A DNA stretch of 64,000 nt. It comes from JBKPCD01 sp046727175 (GTDB taxonomy: Bacteria; Acidobacteriota; Vicinamibacteria; Vicinamibacterales; 2-12-FULL-66-21). The stretch is from positions 1 through 64,000 of the forward strand of contig JBKPCD010000158.1 in assembly GCA_046727175.1 (NCBI GenBank), given 5' to 3'. How positions within the stretch are numbered: position 1 is the first letter of the stretch; every line of letters begins with the position of its first letter. Of this stretch, positions 56,889 through 64,000 are shown in pieces. A program made the translations under genes and the position numbers. The notes beneath the pieces were generated by a model. That model did no database searches. It saw only the letters and a list, made by a program, of their open reading frames with translations, and was not told where the DNA came from.

Positions 56889-58975
56889 GATGCCTTGTCG
56901 ACGCGGACCCGGTTGTCGTGATACACCGCCCCGCCGCCCATGTCGGAATCACGTTCGTCGACCGTTGCGTTGACCGTCGAATTCCCCTTCGAGTAGCACG
57001 CCCAGCGTCCCTTGGCGCTCGCGACGACGCCTGGGCGAACGCGATCGGCCACCTCCGCCATGGCGAGAAACGACCCTCGCGCGTTGCCGACGCGCACCTC
57101 GTCACCCGCCGCGATGCCTCGCGGCGCCGCGTCGTCTGGATGAATCAGGAGCGTCGGAATGCCAGCCCGTCGTTGCTGCTTTGGAACGTTCGCGAAGATC
57201 GAATTCAGGAAGTAGTGATTGGCAGGCGTGATCAGCGCGAGCGGATACTCGCGAGCGAGTGTCGTGTCGTGCTGCGTTGTCTCGTGAGAGGACGTATAAC
57301 CCGCGATTGGATCCAGTCCAGCCTGGGCCATCCGATCGGACACGAATTCCAGCTTGCCGGAGGCCGTGGGAAACGCAGTCGCGAACGGCACGAACGGATC
57401 TGGATAGTTCAATCGAACCGAGCCGCGCGCTTTCAGGGCTTCCAGCGTGAGGCCGCTCAGTGACGGGTGTCCGCTGTCGAGAATCTGACGCGCAATCGCC
57501 TCATCGCTATCGTACAGCGACGGCTCATCGAGCCCCATCTTTCGTGCGAGGCGCCGAAAGATCTCCGTCGTGGCGAGGCACTCGCCTGGAGGCGGCACGG
57601 CAGGCTCGTTCCAGGCCAGATAAAGATGTCCGTACGCGATCAGCAGATCGCCATGCTCGATCTGCATCGTCGCCGGCAGCACGATGTCCGCGTAGCGCGC
57701 CGTGTCGGTCAGAAAGTGCTCGACGACGACGGTGAAGAGGTCCTCGCGCGTGAGGCCGCGAAGGACCTTCGTCTGATGCGGAATGCTGACGACGGGATTG
57801 CTGGCGTAGACGAACAGCGCCTTGACTGGTGGAGCGTCGAGATCGATCAGTCCTTCGCCGAGCCGCGACATGTGCAGGATGCGCGTTTGTCGCTTCTGGA
57901 GATCATCGCGCCACAGTCCGGCCCAGTTCAGACCAAAGAAGCCGCGCGTATCGTAGTGAACGCCGCCGCCCGGGTAACGCCAGTCACCGGTGACGCCGGG
58001 GATACAGGTGATCGTCCGCACGGCCATGCCGCCGCCGCCATGGCGTTGAATGCCAATGCCGATTCGGATGCCGGTCGGACGCGTCTCGGCCAGCCGTTTG
58101 CCCAGCTCGACGACGGATTCAGTCGGCAGTCCACTGATCGCAGAAACGCGCGACGGCGGGAACTCGAGGATTCGGTCGCGAAACGCATCCCACCCGGTGG
58201 TGCTCCTCTCGATGAATTCGCGATCCTCGCGATGTTCGGTCAACACGACGTTCAGCAAGCCGAGCGCAAGCGCAGCGTCGGTCCCGGGTATCGGCGCCAG
58301 GTGCCAGTCGCTCGCTGCTGCGGTCCTCGTCCGAATGGGATCGATGGCAACGATGACCGCGCCGTTCCTGCGCGCCTCGAGGATCGGACGCCACAGATGC
58401 GGATGTGTCGACAGCACGTTCGCGCCCCAGAGTACGACGAGCCTCGAGAATCGGAACGTTTCCGGGTCCATGCCGACGCGGTTGTCGCCGAGCGTATACC
58501 CGGTGCCGAATCCACCGGCAATCGTACACATTGTCTGCAGATGACGCGACGCGCCGAGCACGTTCCAGAACCGGCGTCCCGCGCCGTACGCCCCCTGAAT
58601 CAGGCCCATGCTTCCAGACCCGAGAAATGGCCAGATTGCCTCAGCGCCGTATGTCTCGACGACTTCGCGGAACCGCACCGCGATGGTCTCGAAGGCTTCA
58701 TCCCACGAGATGCGGATGAAGCTGGCCGAGCCCTTTCGACCAACGCGGCGCATCGGATACAAAAGCCGATCGGGGGAACGCGCGTAGTTCAGGTAGTCCG
58801 CGACTTTGTTGCACAGCGATCCGCGCGTGTACGGGTGCTGAGGATCGCCGCGAAGCGCGACCGCTTCGTCTCCTTTCACGGTCACAATCCAACTACACGT
58901 GTCAGGACAATCGAGCGGGCAGGCCCCGCGGACCCGGCGGACGTTGGTGAATGTCTCGAGCCGAGGATGGTTCAT
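56885..58975 (-). CDS. Molybdopterin-dependent oxidoreductase (formate dehydrogenase/DMSO-reductase superfamily)
   Basis: The 696-residue enzyme has an N-terminal [4Fe-4S] motif, Cys19-x3-Cys23-x3-Cys27 and Cys55 (ACPLDCPDTC, SLCNK), then the molybdopterin guanine dinucleotide domains (GSGSMGLIQGAYG, RLVVLWGANVLSTHPHLW, VIVAIDPIRTRTA, HYDTRGFFGLNWAGL) and a C-terminal MGD-binding domain (GIAAGDEVRVGNARG). No Tat signal is visible, so it is cytoplasmic. The position and identity of the metal ligand (Cys, Sec or Ser) are not clear. The stop overlaps the start of ADOP locus 7. The substrate is unknown. Confidence 0.9.
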   Translation of the reverse strand: MNHPRLETFTNVRRVRGACPLDCPDTCSWIVTVKGDEAVALRGDPQHPYTRGSLCNKVADYLNYARSPDRLLYPMRRVGRKGSASFIRISWDEAFETIAVRFREVVETYGAEAIWPFLGSGSMGLIQGAYGAGRRFWNVLGASRHLQTMCTIAGGFGTGYTLGDNRVGMDPETFRFSRLVVLWGANVLSTHPHLWRPILEARRNGAVIVAIDPIRTRTAAASDWHLAPIPGTDAALALGLLNVVLTEHREDREFIERSTTGWDAFRDRILEFPPSRVSAISGLPTESVVELGKRLAETRPTGIRIGIGIQRHGGGGMAVRTITCIPGVTGDWRYPGGGVHYDTRGFFGLNWAGLWRDDLQKRQTRILHMSRLGEGLIDLDAPPVKALFVYASNPVVSIPHQTKVLRGLTREDLFTVVVEHFLTDTARYADIVLPATMQIEHGDLLIAYGHLYLAWNEPAVPPPGECLATTEIFRRLARKMGLDEPSLYDSDEAIARQILDSGHPSLSGLTLEALKARGSVRLNYPDPFVPFATAFPTASGKLEFVSDRMAQAGLDPIAGYTSSHETTQHDTTLAREYPLALITPANHYFLNSIFANVPKQQRRAGIPTLLIHPDDAAPRGIAAGDEVRVGNARGSFLAMAEVADRVRPGVVASAKGRWACYSKGNSTVNATVDERDSDMGGGAVYHDNRVRVDKAS

Positions 58976-59118
58976 GTTCTTCCGACCCCGACTCGCATCC
59001 TATCGAAGCCGGACACGTCCATTGCCGACAGAGATCCGTCGAAATCCGCCATCCGCCTCCCATCGAGACGAGTCACGGTTGCGAATCGCGTCGAGCCGGC
59101 GACATAGTGTGTGGACTG

Positions 59119-60129
59119 ATGCCGTCACTGTCCGGGAAACCCGGCTCGCACCGCCCCTCGTCTGCCCGCCGCATCATCGTCGTCGTCGTCCCTCCAGTCG
59201 ATGAGCTCGATCTCGTTGGACCGCTCCAGGTCTTCAACTCCGTCAATCGCCTTGCAGGCAGGACCATTTACACGATTGAGGTGGTCACGAACGCAGACCG
59301 TCTCACGGTGGACGGCGAGGGTGGCGTGCTGACCTTCATGGCTCGACATCACTTCAGCAAAGTGGAGGCCGCGTGCGACTCGGTCCTCCTCGTCTGCGGC
59401 CTCGCTACTCGATCGGTGCGCGACGCCGCGCTTTCCGCATGGCTGAAGAAAACGGTGGGCAAAGTGCGGCGTCTCGGGGCTGTGTGCGTCGGCTCGTTTC
59501 TCCTCGCGGAGGCCGGGTTGCTGGACGGGCGACGAGCGACCACTCATTGGAGGTTCGGCCGCGAGCTGGCGACGCGATATCCCGGCGTGCGGGTCGAGCA
59601 CGACCCGCTCTGGGTCAAGGACGGGAACATCTACACGTCGGCCGGGATCTCCGCCGGGATCGATCTCGCGCTCGCGTGGGTGGAAGAGGACTGCGGCGCG
59701 GGTCTCGCGCACGAAGCCGCGCGCGAGCTCGTGCTGTTCCTGCGACGGCCGGGCGGGCAGCCGCAATTGAGCGTCTCGCTCGCGTCGCAGGCGTCCGAGA
59801 TGACGTCGATCCGCGAGCTGCAGATCTGGATTGCCGAGCATCTCGAGACGCGACTGTCGGTGGAGGACCTCGCCGATCGGATGTCGATGAGCGTGCGAAA
59901 CCTCGAGCGCGTCTTCACGCGCGAGGTTGGCACGACGCCATCCCAGTACGTGCTCCAGATGCGCGTGGAGGCGGCGCGCCGTCAGCTCGAACGCACGGAC
60001 GGAGGCCTCAAGCAGGTGGCCGCGGCGTCCGGATTCGGCAGCGTCGACGTCATGCGGCGCGCATTCGTCCGGCTGTTGGGGATCACGCCCCGCCGATATC
60101 GGGAGCTCGCCGGCCTTCGGGGAGCATAG
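59119..60129 (+). CDS. GlxA-type AraC-family regulator with DJ-1/PfpI domain
   Basis: The 336-residue regulator has a class I glutamine-amidotransferase-like DJ-1/PfpI N-terminal domain (residues about 18-200: RRIIVVVVPPVDELDLVGPLQVFNSVN, GAVCVGSFLLAEAGLLDGRRATTHW) with the Cys of the nucleophile elbow in AVCVGSF. An AraC-type DNA-binding domain follows (about 225-330: IRELQIWIAEHLETRLSVEDLADRMSMSVRNLERVFTREVGTTPSQYVLQMRVEAARRQLE). GlxA-like proteins are transcriptional activators, often of aldehyde or amine catabolism. It is divergent from the molybdenum enzyme operon, which it might control. ATG 59119 gives the normal domain start. Confidence 0.9.
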   Translation: MPSLSGKPGSHRPSSARRIIVVVVPPVDELDLVGPLQVFNSVNRLAGRTIYTIEVVTNADRLTVDGEGGVLTFMARHHFSKVEAACDSVLLVCGLATRSVRDAALSAWLKKTVGKVRRLGAVCVGSFLLAEAGLLDGRRATTHWRFGRELATRYPGVRVEHDPLWVKDGNIYTSAGISAGIDLALAWVEEDCGAGLAHEAARELVLFLRRPGGQPQLSVSLASQASEMTSIRELQIWIAEHLETRLSVEDLADRMSMSVRNLERVFTREVGTTPSQYVLQMRVEAARRQLERTDGGLKQVAAASGFGSVDVMRRAFVRLLGITPRRYRELAGLRGA

Positions 60130-60195
60130 AGTTCTGGAGGGTTCTTTTCGAGGCCATAATACTTGCACGTTTCGACGTTCAAAGGATGGTTATCG

Positions 60196-61107
60196 GTGAA
60201 ACGCGCCGCGCTTCCGGTGCTGTTCGTTCTCTTGATAATTGTCGCGTACGAGCGCACGGCAATGACTCAGCCAGGCCTCGTCAGGCAGCTTGCTCCAGGC
60301 GTCTTTTCACGGCAAGGCGACACCGACACCCGGCAGCCGGCGAACACGAGCTGGATCGAGTTTCGGGATTTCGTCGTCGTGATCGACGCCAACACGCCCT
60401 GGGGCATCCGCGCCATCCTGTCCGAGATCAAGAAGACCACGAGCAAGCCGATTCGATACGTGTTCGACACCCATTACCACTGGGATCACAGCCAAGGCAA
60501 CAGCGTCATGGCCGACGAAGGCGTCACGGTGGTCTGCTCGCAGGACTGCGCGACCGAGTTGACCACCAAGGGCCGGGAGGAGTGGACCGCCATGAGCAAG
60601 CGCACCGACCAGTACAGCCTGACACCGTACCGCCTGGAGCCGCCATCGCTGGTCTTCGATCAATTCATGGCAATCGACGATGGCGACCGGAGACTCGAGC
60701 TTCGTCGCGTGGGACCCGCCCACACGAAAGGCGATGCCGTGGCATTCCTCCCGAAGGAAGGGATTCTGTTCACTGGCGATCTCTGCGTGAGCTGGCGATC
60801 CGGTAACAACGTCGGGGACCGCGACGCCGATCATCCTCACTGGGTCCAGGTGTTGAACGATCTCGCGAGGTGGGATGTGAAGACGGTCATCCCTGGACAT
60901 GGAGGTCCCGGCACCATCGACACGCTGAGGGCGCAGAGCGCATTCCTGGACGATCTCTGGAAGCAGGTCTCAGCTGGCAAGAAAGCGGGAAAGACGGTCG
61001 AGCAACTCGTCAAGGAAATCGACCTCTCGAGGCACGGTGATTTTGCGGCCGACACGCAGCAGACTCAGACGGCAATCCGGCAGGTCTTCAGAAAAGCGCC
61101 GGAATGA
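60196..61107 (+). CDS. Exported metallo-beta-lactamase-fold hydrolase
   Basis: The 303-residue MBL-fold protein has a hydrophobic N-terminal signal (ALPVLFVLLIIVAYERTAMT). The zinc motif is THYHWDHSQGN (HxHxDH), with later ligands in VGPAHTKGDAVAFLP, LFTGDLCVSW and VIPGHGG. This matches the class of periplasmic MBL hydrolases (glyoxalase II or SoxH-like). GTG 60196 is chosen because AAAGGA lies upstream; the frame begins at 60163. The downstream acetyltransferase gene is separated by 33 bp and may be co-transcribed. Confidence 0.87.
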   Translation: MKRAALPVLFVLLIIVAYERTAMTQPGLVRQLAPGVFSRQGDTDTRQPANTSWIEFRDFVVVIDANTPWGIRAILSEIKKTTSKPIRYVFDTHYHWDHSQGNSVMADEGVTVVCSQDCATELTTKGREEWTAMSKRTDQYSLTPYRLEPPSLVFDQFMAIDDGDRRLELRRVGPAHTKGDAVAFLPKEGILFTGDLCVSWRSGNNVGDRDADHPHWVQVLNDLARWDVKTVIPGHGGPGTIDTLRAQSAFLDDLWKQVSAGKKAGKTVEQLVKEIDLSRHGDFAADTQQTQTAIRQVFRKAPE

Positions 61108-61140
61108 TCGTCGCGGAACGCGGATGATGACGTTCCACCA

Positions 61141-61908
61141 ATGACGCGCCTGACCGACCTGTCGGTTGTCAAGACTCTTCTCGATCGCGACCGCGCCTGG
61201 GCGGCGTACGCGATCGGCGATCTGAGCCCGGAGTACGCTGCCGACTGCGAATGGTATGCGCCCGGTGACGGCTCGCCTGCGGTCCTGCTCCTGTATCGCG
61301 GATTCGCTCCGCCAATCGTCTTCGCGTCCGGCGAGACGATGCAGCTTGCGCCGGTCTTTCGAGAGATCGACGCGCCGACCGTGTCGCTCCACCTCCGGGC
61401 CGACGGGATCGCCGCGCTTCGATCGACGTACGACTCGGTTCAGACTCACGCGATGTGGCGCATGGTCATCGAACCAGGCTCATTCCGTTCGGCTGGCATC
61501 CAGGATGTCGTCGCTCTGGACGAGTCGTCGCTCGACGCCGTCACCGCCTTGTACGGCGATGGCCGACCACACGACGAGGTTCCGACGTTCTTTCGGCCGT
61601 CGATGCTGCAACAGGGGACATTCCGCGGGATCTGGGAAGGTTCCGATCTGATCGCAGTGGCCGGCACGCATCTGTTCTCGCCGGAACTGGGCGTCTGTGC
61701 CGTGGGGAACGTCTACACGCGTCGTGACTGCCGGCGGCGAGGGCTTGGTGCGCGCGTCACGAGCGCGGTCGTGCAATACGCGATCGACCAGGCAATCCCG
61801 ACGATTGTCCTGAACGTCGGCCAGGAGAACCCGGGTGCGCGACGCGTCTACGAACGACTCGGCTTCCATTCCCATTGCGAGTTTTTCGAGGGAGAAGCGA
61901 CGGCTTAG
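61141..61908 (+). CDS. GNAT-family N-acetyltransferase
   Basis: The 255-residue protein has a C-terminal GNAT domain (residues about 120-250). The acetyl-CoA loop is visible as NVYTRRDCRRRGLGARVTSAVVQYA, followed by TIVLNVGQENPGARRVYERLGF, the conserved strand-helix after the loop. The N-terminal half (about 1-110) is a less conserved subdomain (LTDLSVVKTLLDRDRAWAAYAIGDL), as in the family with DUF3795-like or duplicated GNAT layouts. The substrate is unknown. It lies 33 bp after the MBL gene. Confidence 0.87.
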   Translation: MTRLTDLSVVKTLLDRDRAWAAYAIGDLSPEYAADCEWYAPGDGSPAVLLLYRGFAPPIVFASGETMQLAPVFREIDAPTVSLHLRADGIAALRSTYDSVQTHAMWRMVIEPGSFRSAGIQDVVALDESSLDAVTALYGDGRPHDEVPTFFRPSMLQQGTFRGIWEGSDLIAVAGTHLFSPELGVCAVGNVYTRRDCRRRGLGARVTSAVVQYAIDQAIPTIVLNVGQENPGARRVYERLGFHSHCEFFEGEATA

Positions 61909-61945
61909 AGCTGACGAGCGGCAAGGTTGCGCGGTCTCGACCGGA

Positions 61946-62359
61946 TCACGCGGCCCCAGGTGCGGGAATGCTCGCTATGCCGGCGGCGGCAACCTGCTCG
62001 TCTTGCGCTGACGTGGCCCCTGAAACACCCACGGCACCGACACAAGCGGTGCCTATCTTGATGGGAAGACCGCCCTGGACGCGCGTCACGCCCGGCATGG
62101 TCACCAGACCCGGACGATCCTTGACCATGTCCTCGAGCGTCTTCGTCGGGAGCCGCATCACCGCCGCGGTTCGTGCCTTCGAAACGGCAATCTCGGCGCT
62201 TTGCGGGAGCGCGCCATCCAGTCGCTCGAGCGCGAGAGGGAATCCCCCATCATCGACGACGGCGATTGTGACGGTCCACTGGTTCTTCTCCGCCTCTGCC
62301 CGAGCGGCGGACACGATCCGCCGCGCGTCATCGATCGTCAATACGAGCTTCTGATCCAT
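61946..62359 (-). CDS. GlcG/HbpS family heme-binding-like protein
   Basis: The 137-residue DUF336 (GlcG) protein starts LTIDDARRIVSAARAEAEKNQWTVTIAVVDDGGFPLALERLDGA, the family signature. It continues with SAEIAVSKARTAAVMRLPT and ends with GGLPIKIGTACVGAVGVSGATSAQDEQVAAAGI. Members bind heme or act as cofactors for glycolate-related operons. ATG 62359 (MDQKLVLTI) is chosen; the longer frame reaches into the next gene. It follows the dienelactone-hydrolase-like gene, whose stop lies 27 bp upstream, on the same strand. Confidence 0.88.
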   Translation of the reverse strand: MDQKLVLTIDDARRIVSAARAEAEKNQWTVTIAVVDDGGFPLALERLDGALPQSAEIAVSKARTAAVMRLPTKTLEDMVKDRPGLVTMPGVTRVQGGLPIKIGTACVGAVGVSGATSAQDEQVAAAGIASIPAPGAA

Positions 62360-62385
62360 ACACGTCCTCGCCCGACTGCGCAGCA

Positions 62386-63336
62386 TCAACAATTTACCGC
62401 GGGCCGGCTGCTAAGGGATCGCGACGAGCCCTCGCACTCGAAGTATGAGCTCGATGCAATCGCCAAGGGTGATTCGCCAAGATGCCGTTGGAAAAATGCC
62501 ACCATGCGCGTCACTTCGTCGTGGTGTTGAACCGCGTTCGTGAAGATGCTGTTGTGTTCGCCGCCCTCGTAGTACTTCGCTTCGACAGTTTTTCCGGCGC
62601 GGCGAAGGGCGGCCTCGAAGTCGCGCGCCCTCTGGACGGCAGTCATGGCTGACCCTGCATTCGCAGGGCCGTCGGCGATGCCATGCAGGATCAGAATTGC
62701 CGACTTGACATTGGCGGGAATGAAGTCATCGGGATAGCCAGACGAGTCGAGGACGGCGGCCCTGACGTCGCTCGCGTGTTGAACGTAGTTCAGCGTCGCT
62801 CCAGCGCCCCGTGAATGTCCGATCAGGCCAATTCGTGCGGAGCGCACGCCTGGGAGCGCACCAGTCCCCTTCACGAGCGCGCCGACTATCTGCACCGCCT
62901 CGGGTGTCGTCGCCACCGGCATCGGGGGCGCTTCAGGACAATCGATCGGCGCGCTGACGGCACCCGCGCCGGATCCGCCGCCGCCCGCAAACCAGCAGGC
63001 GGCCACCGCGATCAGACCGCCTCGAGCAAGCTCCTCCGCCAGTTGCACGTACTGCGGCGCGAAGCCATGCGTGCCGTGAAGAAGAATCGCCGCGGGAAAG
63101 GGTCCTGGGCCGGCGGGTCTGGCAACAGCGGCCAGCATGACGCCCACACCGGGAGCCGAGATCTTCACCCACTGCACCGATTTCGCTTCCATTCCGCGAG
63201 GTGTGTCAGCTGGAGAAATAGTCGGTGTCTTCGCACCGAGCTCCTTTGTAGTCTGTGCAGGGCGGTGACCGACCGGAGAAGTCAGAGCAGGCTGCATGCC
63301 GACGGCAACCAGGGTCACAGCGAAAGACATTCTCAT
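62386..63336 (-). CDS. Secreted dienelactone hydrolase/acetyl-esterase-like alpha/beta hydrolase
   Basis: The 316-residue protein starts with a signal-like hydrophobic segment (residues about 3-20). The hydrolase core shows PFPAAILLHGTHGFAPQYVQLAEELARGG, the nucleophile Ser175 in IGLIGHSRGAGATLN, an acidic residue near LHGIADG and His in GGEHNSIFTN. This is the dienelactone hydrolase/PET hydrolase-like superfamily. The protein is probably periplasmic and degrades ester or lactone compounds. A Gly-rich insert (AGGGGSGAGAV) lies at about 117-127. The GlcG-like gene is next on the same strand. Confidence 0.85.
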   Translation of the reverse strand: MRMSFAVTLVAVGMQPALTSPVGHRPAQTTKELGAKTPTISPADTPRGMEAKSVQWVKISAPGVGVMLAAVARPAGPGPFPAAILLHGTHGFAPQYVQLAEELARGGLIAVAACWFAGGGGSGAGAVSAPIDCPEAPPMPVATTPEAVQIVGALVKGTGALPGVRSARIGLIGHSRGAGATLNYVQHASDVRAAVLDSSGYPDDFIPANVKSAILILHGIADGPANAGSAMTAVQRARDFEAALRRAGKTVEAKYYEGGEHNSIFTNAVQHHDEVTRMVAFFQRHLGESPLAIASSSYFECEGSSRSLSSRPAVNC

Positions 63337-63394
63337 GGGCTACATGTTATTCAAGAACACTGACCGTCTGAACGCGGCGATGCGCTTTTCCTGC

Positions 63395-64000
63395 CTACTC
63401 TTGCCGCAGCGCCGCCACTGGATCCACGCGCGACGCCCGCAAGGCCGGGGCACTCGCGGCGACGACGCCGACGACCAGCATCAGCGAGATCACGACCCCG
63501 AGGACGGCCGGATCGATTCGGCTCGCACCGACGACGCTTGCGCTAACCAGCCGCAAAGCGACCAACGCGGTCGGCACGCCAATCGCGAACCCTGCCGCGA
63601 TCAGCGTCAGCGCTTCACGAAGCACCATTCGAATCACGGCACCACGACTGGCGCCGAGCGCGATCCGAAGACCGATCTCGCTCGTCCGGAGCGCCGTCGC
63701 GTAGGATGTCATGGCATACAAGCCTGCTGCCGCAAGCATCAGGGCAAGGACCGCAAACAACCCCGACGCGTGTGCGATCGATCGCTCACCGCTGAGCGTC
63801 TGGCTCATGAGAGCGCGAACGGACTCGATCATCGTGACCTTCAAGCCGGCGTCGAATCCCTGCAGCCCGCGTCGTACCGCGGGAATCGTCGAAGCGACAT
63901 CGGGCCGCGTCTTGATAGCAATGTTGAACGTCGCAATCGCGTCTCCGGTCTGAAGCAGCGGGAGGTAGAAGCGTCGCTCGGTCTTGCCTTTCAGATCACG
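63395..64000 (-). CDS. ADOP-type permease, locus 8, C-terminal part (runs off the window)
   Basis: The open frame continues without a stop to the window edge, so at least 201 residues of the C-terminal half are present. They include the end of the second periplasmic domain (ERRFYLPLLQTGDAIATFNIAI, GLQGFDAGLKVTMIESVRALM) and the terminal FtsX block (TSEIGLRIALGASRGAVIRMVLREALTLI, ASRVDPVAALRQE). The internal TTG and ATG codons near 63830-63845 are not the true start. It belongs to the same family as the seven other loci. Confidence 0.85.
   Translation of the reverse strand, partial: RDLKGKTERRFYLPLLQTGDAIATFNIAIKTRPDVASTIPAVRRGLQGFDAGLKVTMIESVRALMSQTLSGERSIAHASGLFAVLALMLAAAGLYAMTSYATALRTSEIGLRIALGASRGAVIRMVLREALTLIAAGFAIGVPTALVALRLVSASVVGASRIDPAVLGVVISLMLVVGVVAASAPALRASRVDPVAALRQE

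Noticed and set aside
54414..56921. An 835-codon open frame on the plus strand
   Set aside because: It is antisense to ADOP locus 7 and has a highly charged, repeat-free composition typical of a shadow frame.
57467..59107. A 546-codon open frame on the plus strand
   Set aside because: It is antisense to the molybdopterin oxidoreductase, whose iron-sulfur and cofactor motifs are clear.

Overview
The window is about 64 kb of GC-rich chromosomal DNA that looks like an environmental Acidobacteriota genome, probably class Vicinamibacteria. This is an inference from gene content. There are seven loci for large FtsX/MacB-like permeases without a partner ATPase (the 'acidobacterial duplicated orphan permease', ADOP, type), PadR repressors next to several of them, a Ser/Thr kinase fused to a TolB/WD40-like propeller, Tat-exported TIM-barrel epimerases, and many secreted hydrolases. 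I recognised no rRNA, tRNA, CRISPR array or prophage.

Layout. 1-4.7 kb: a cytochrome c/helix-hairpin-helix protein, a PQQ-dehydrogenase remnant, a Tat epimerase and an ADOP permease. 4.7-8.1 kb (minus): an operon of a membrane protein, a glutaredoxin-like/DUF2892 protein and the branching enzyme GlgB. 8.4-10.2 kb: a small acidic protein and a PAS-PAS histidine kinase. 10.2-13.9 kb (minus): subtilase, beta-barrel and NHL-repeat protein in a chained operon. 14-16.6 kb: a broken response regulator, PadR, HIT protein, histidine phosphatase and a RHH/MazF-type toxin-antitoxin pair. 16.6-26 kb: an AlkA-type glycosylase, two ADOP permeases, an FKBP lipoprotein, an outer-membrane protein and an intact IS630 element. 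26-34.4 kb: DinB, YCII, Dps, a second epimerase, two esterases, an NrtR-like Nudix protein and an alpha/beta hydrolase. 34.4-46.3 kb: padR-ADOP operon, cupin, VOC protein, ADOP fragment, a three-gene ABC-2 exporter, PhnB-like protein, ArsR and a second padR-ADOP operon. 46.3-54.4 kb: an ECF41 sigma factor with its AhpD-like partner, an LRR gene cut by a MITE-like element, the kinase-propeller, DinB, a three-repeat cysteine protein and a cytochrome/cyclase-like protein. 54.4-64 kb: ADOP coupled to a molybdopterin oxidoreductase, a GlxA-type regulator, an MBL hydrolase, an acetyltransferase, a GlcG-like protein, a dienelactone-hydrolase-like protein and the C-terminal part of a seventh ADOP.

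The window is mainly an accessory region devoted to the cell envelope, transport and stress. Regulation is visible at several points: PadR operators overlap promoters of genes that look leaderless, ECF41-type promoters precede both the sigma gene and its partner gene, and many genes overlap by 4 bp (translational coupling). The intergenic spaces carry several repeat families: a GC-rich element placed directly before two unrelated start codons, inverted-arm elements built from degenerate octamers in three copies, small palindromes, and heptamer/octamer arrays. Gene decay is visible as a PQQ-enzyme tail, response-regulator pieces, an ADOP tail and an LRR gene truncated at a MITE edge.
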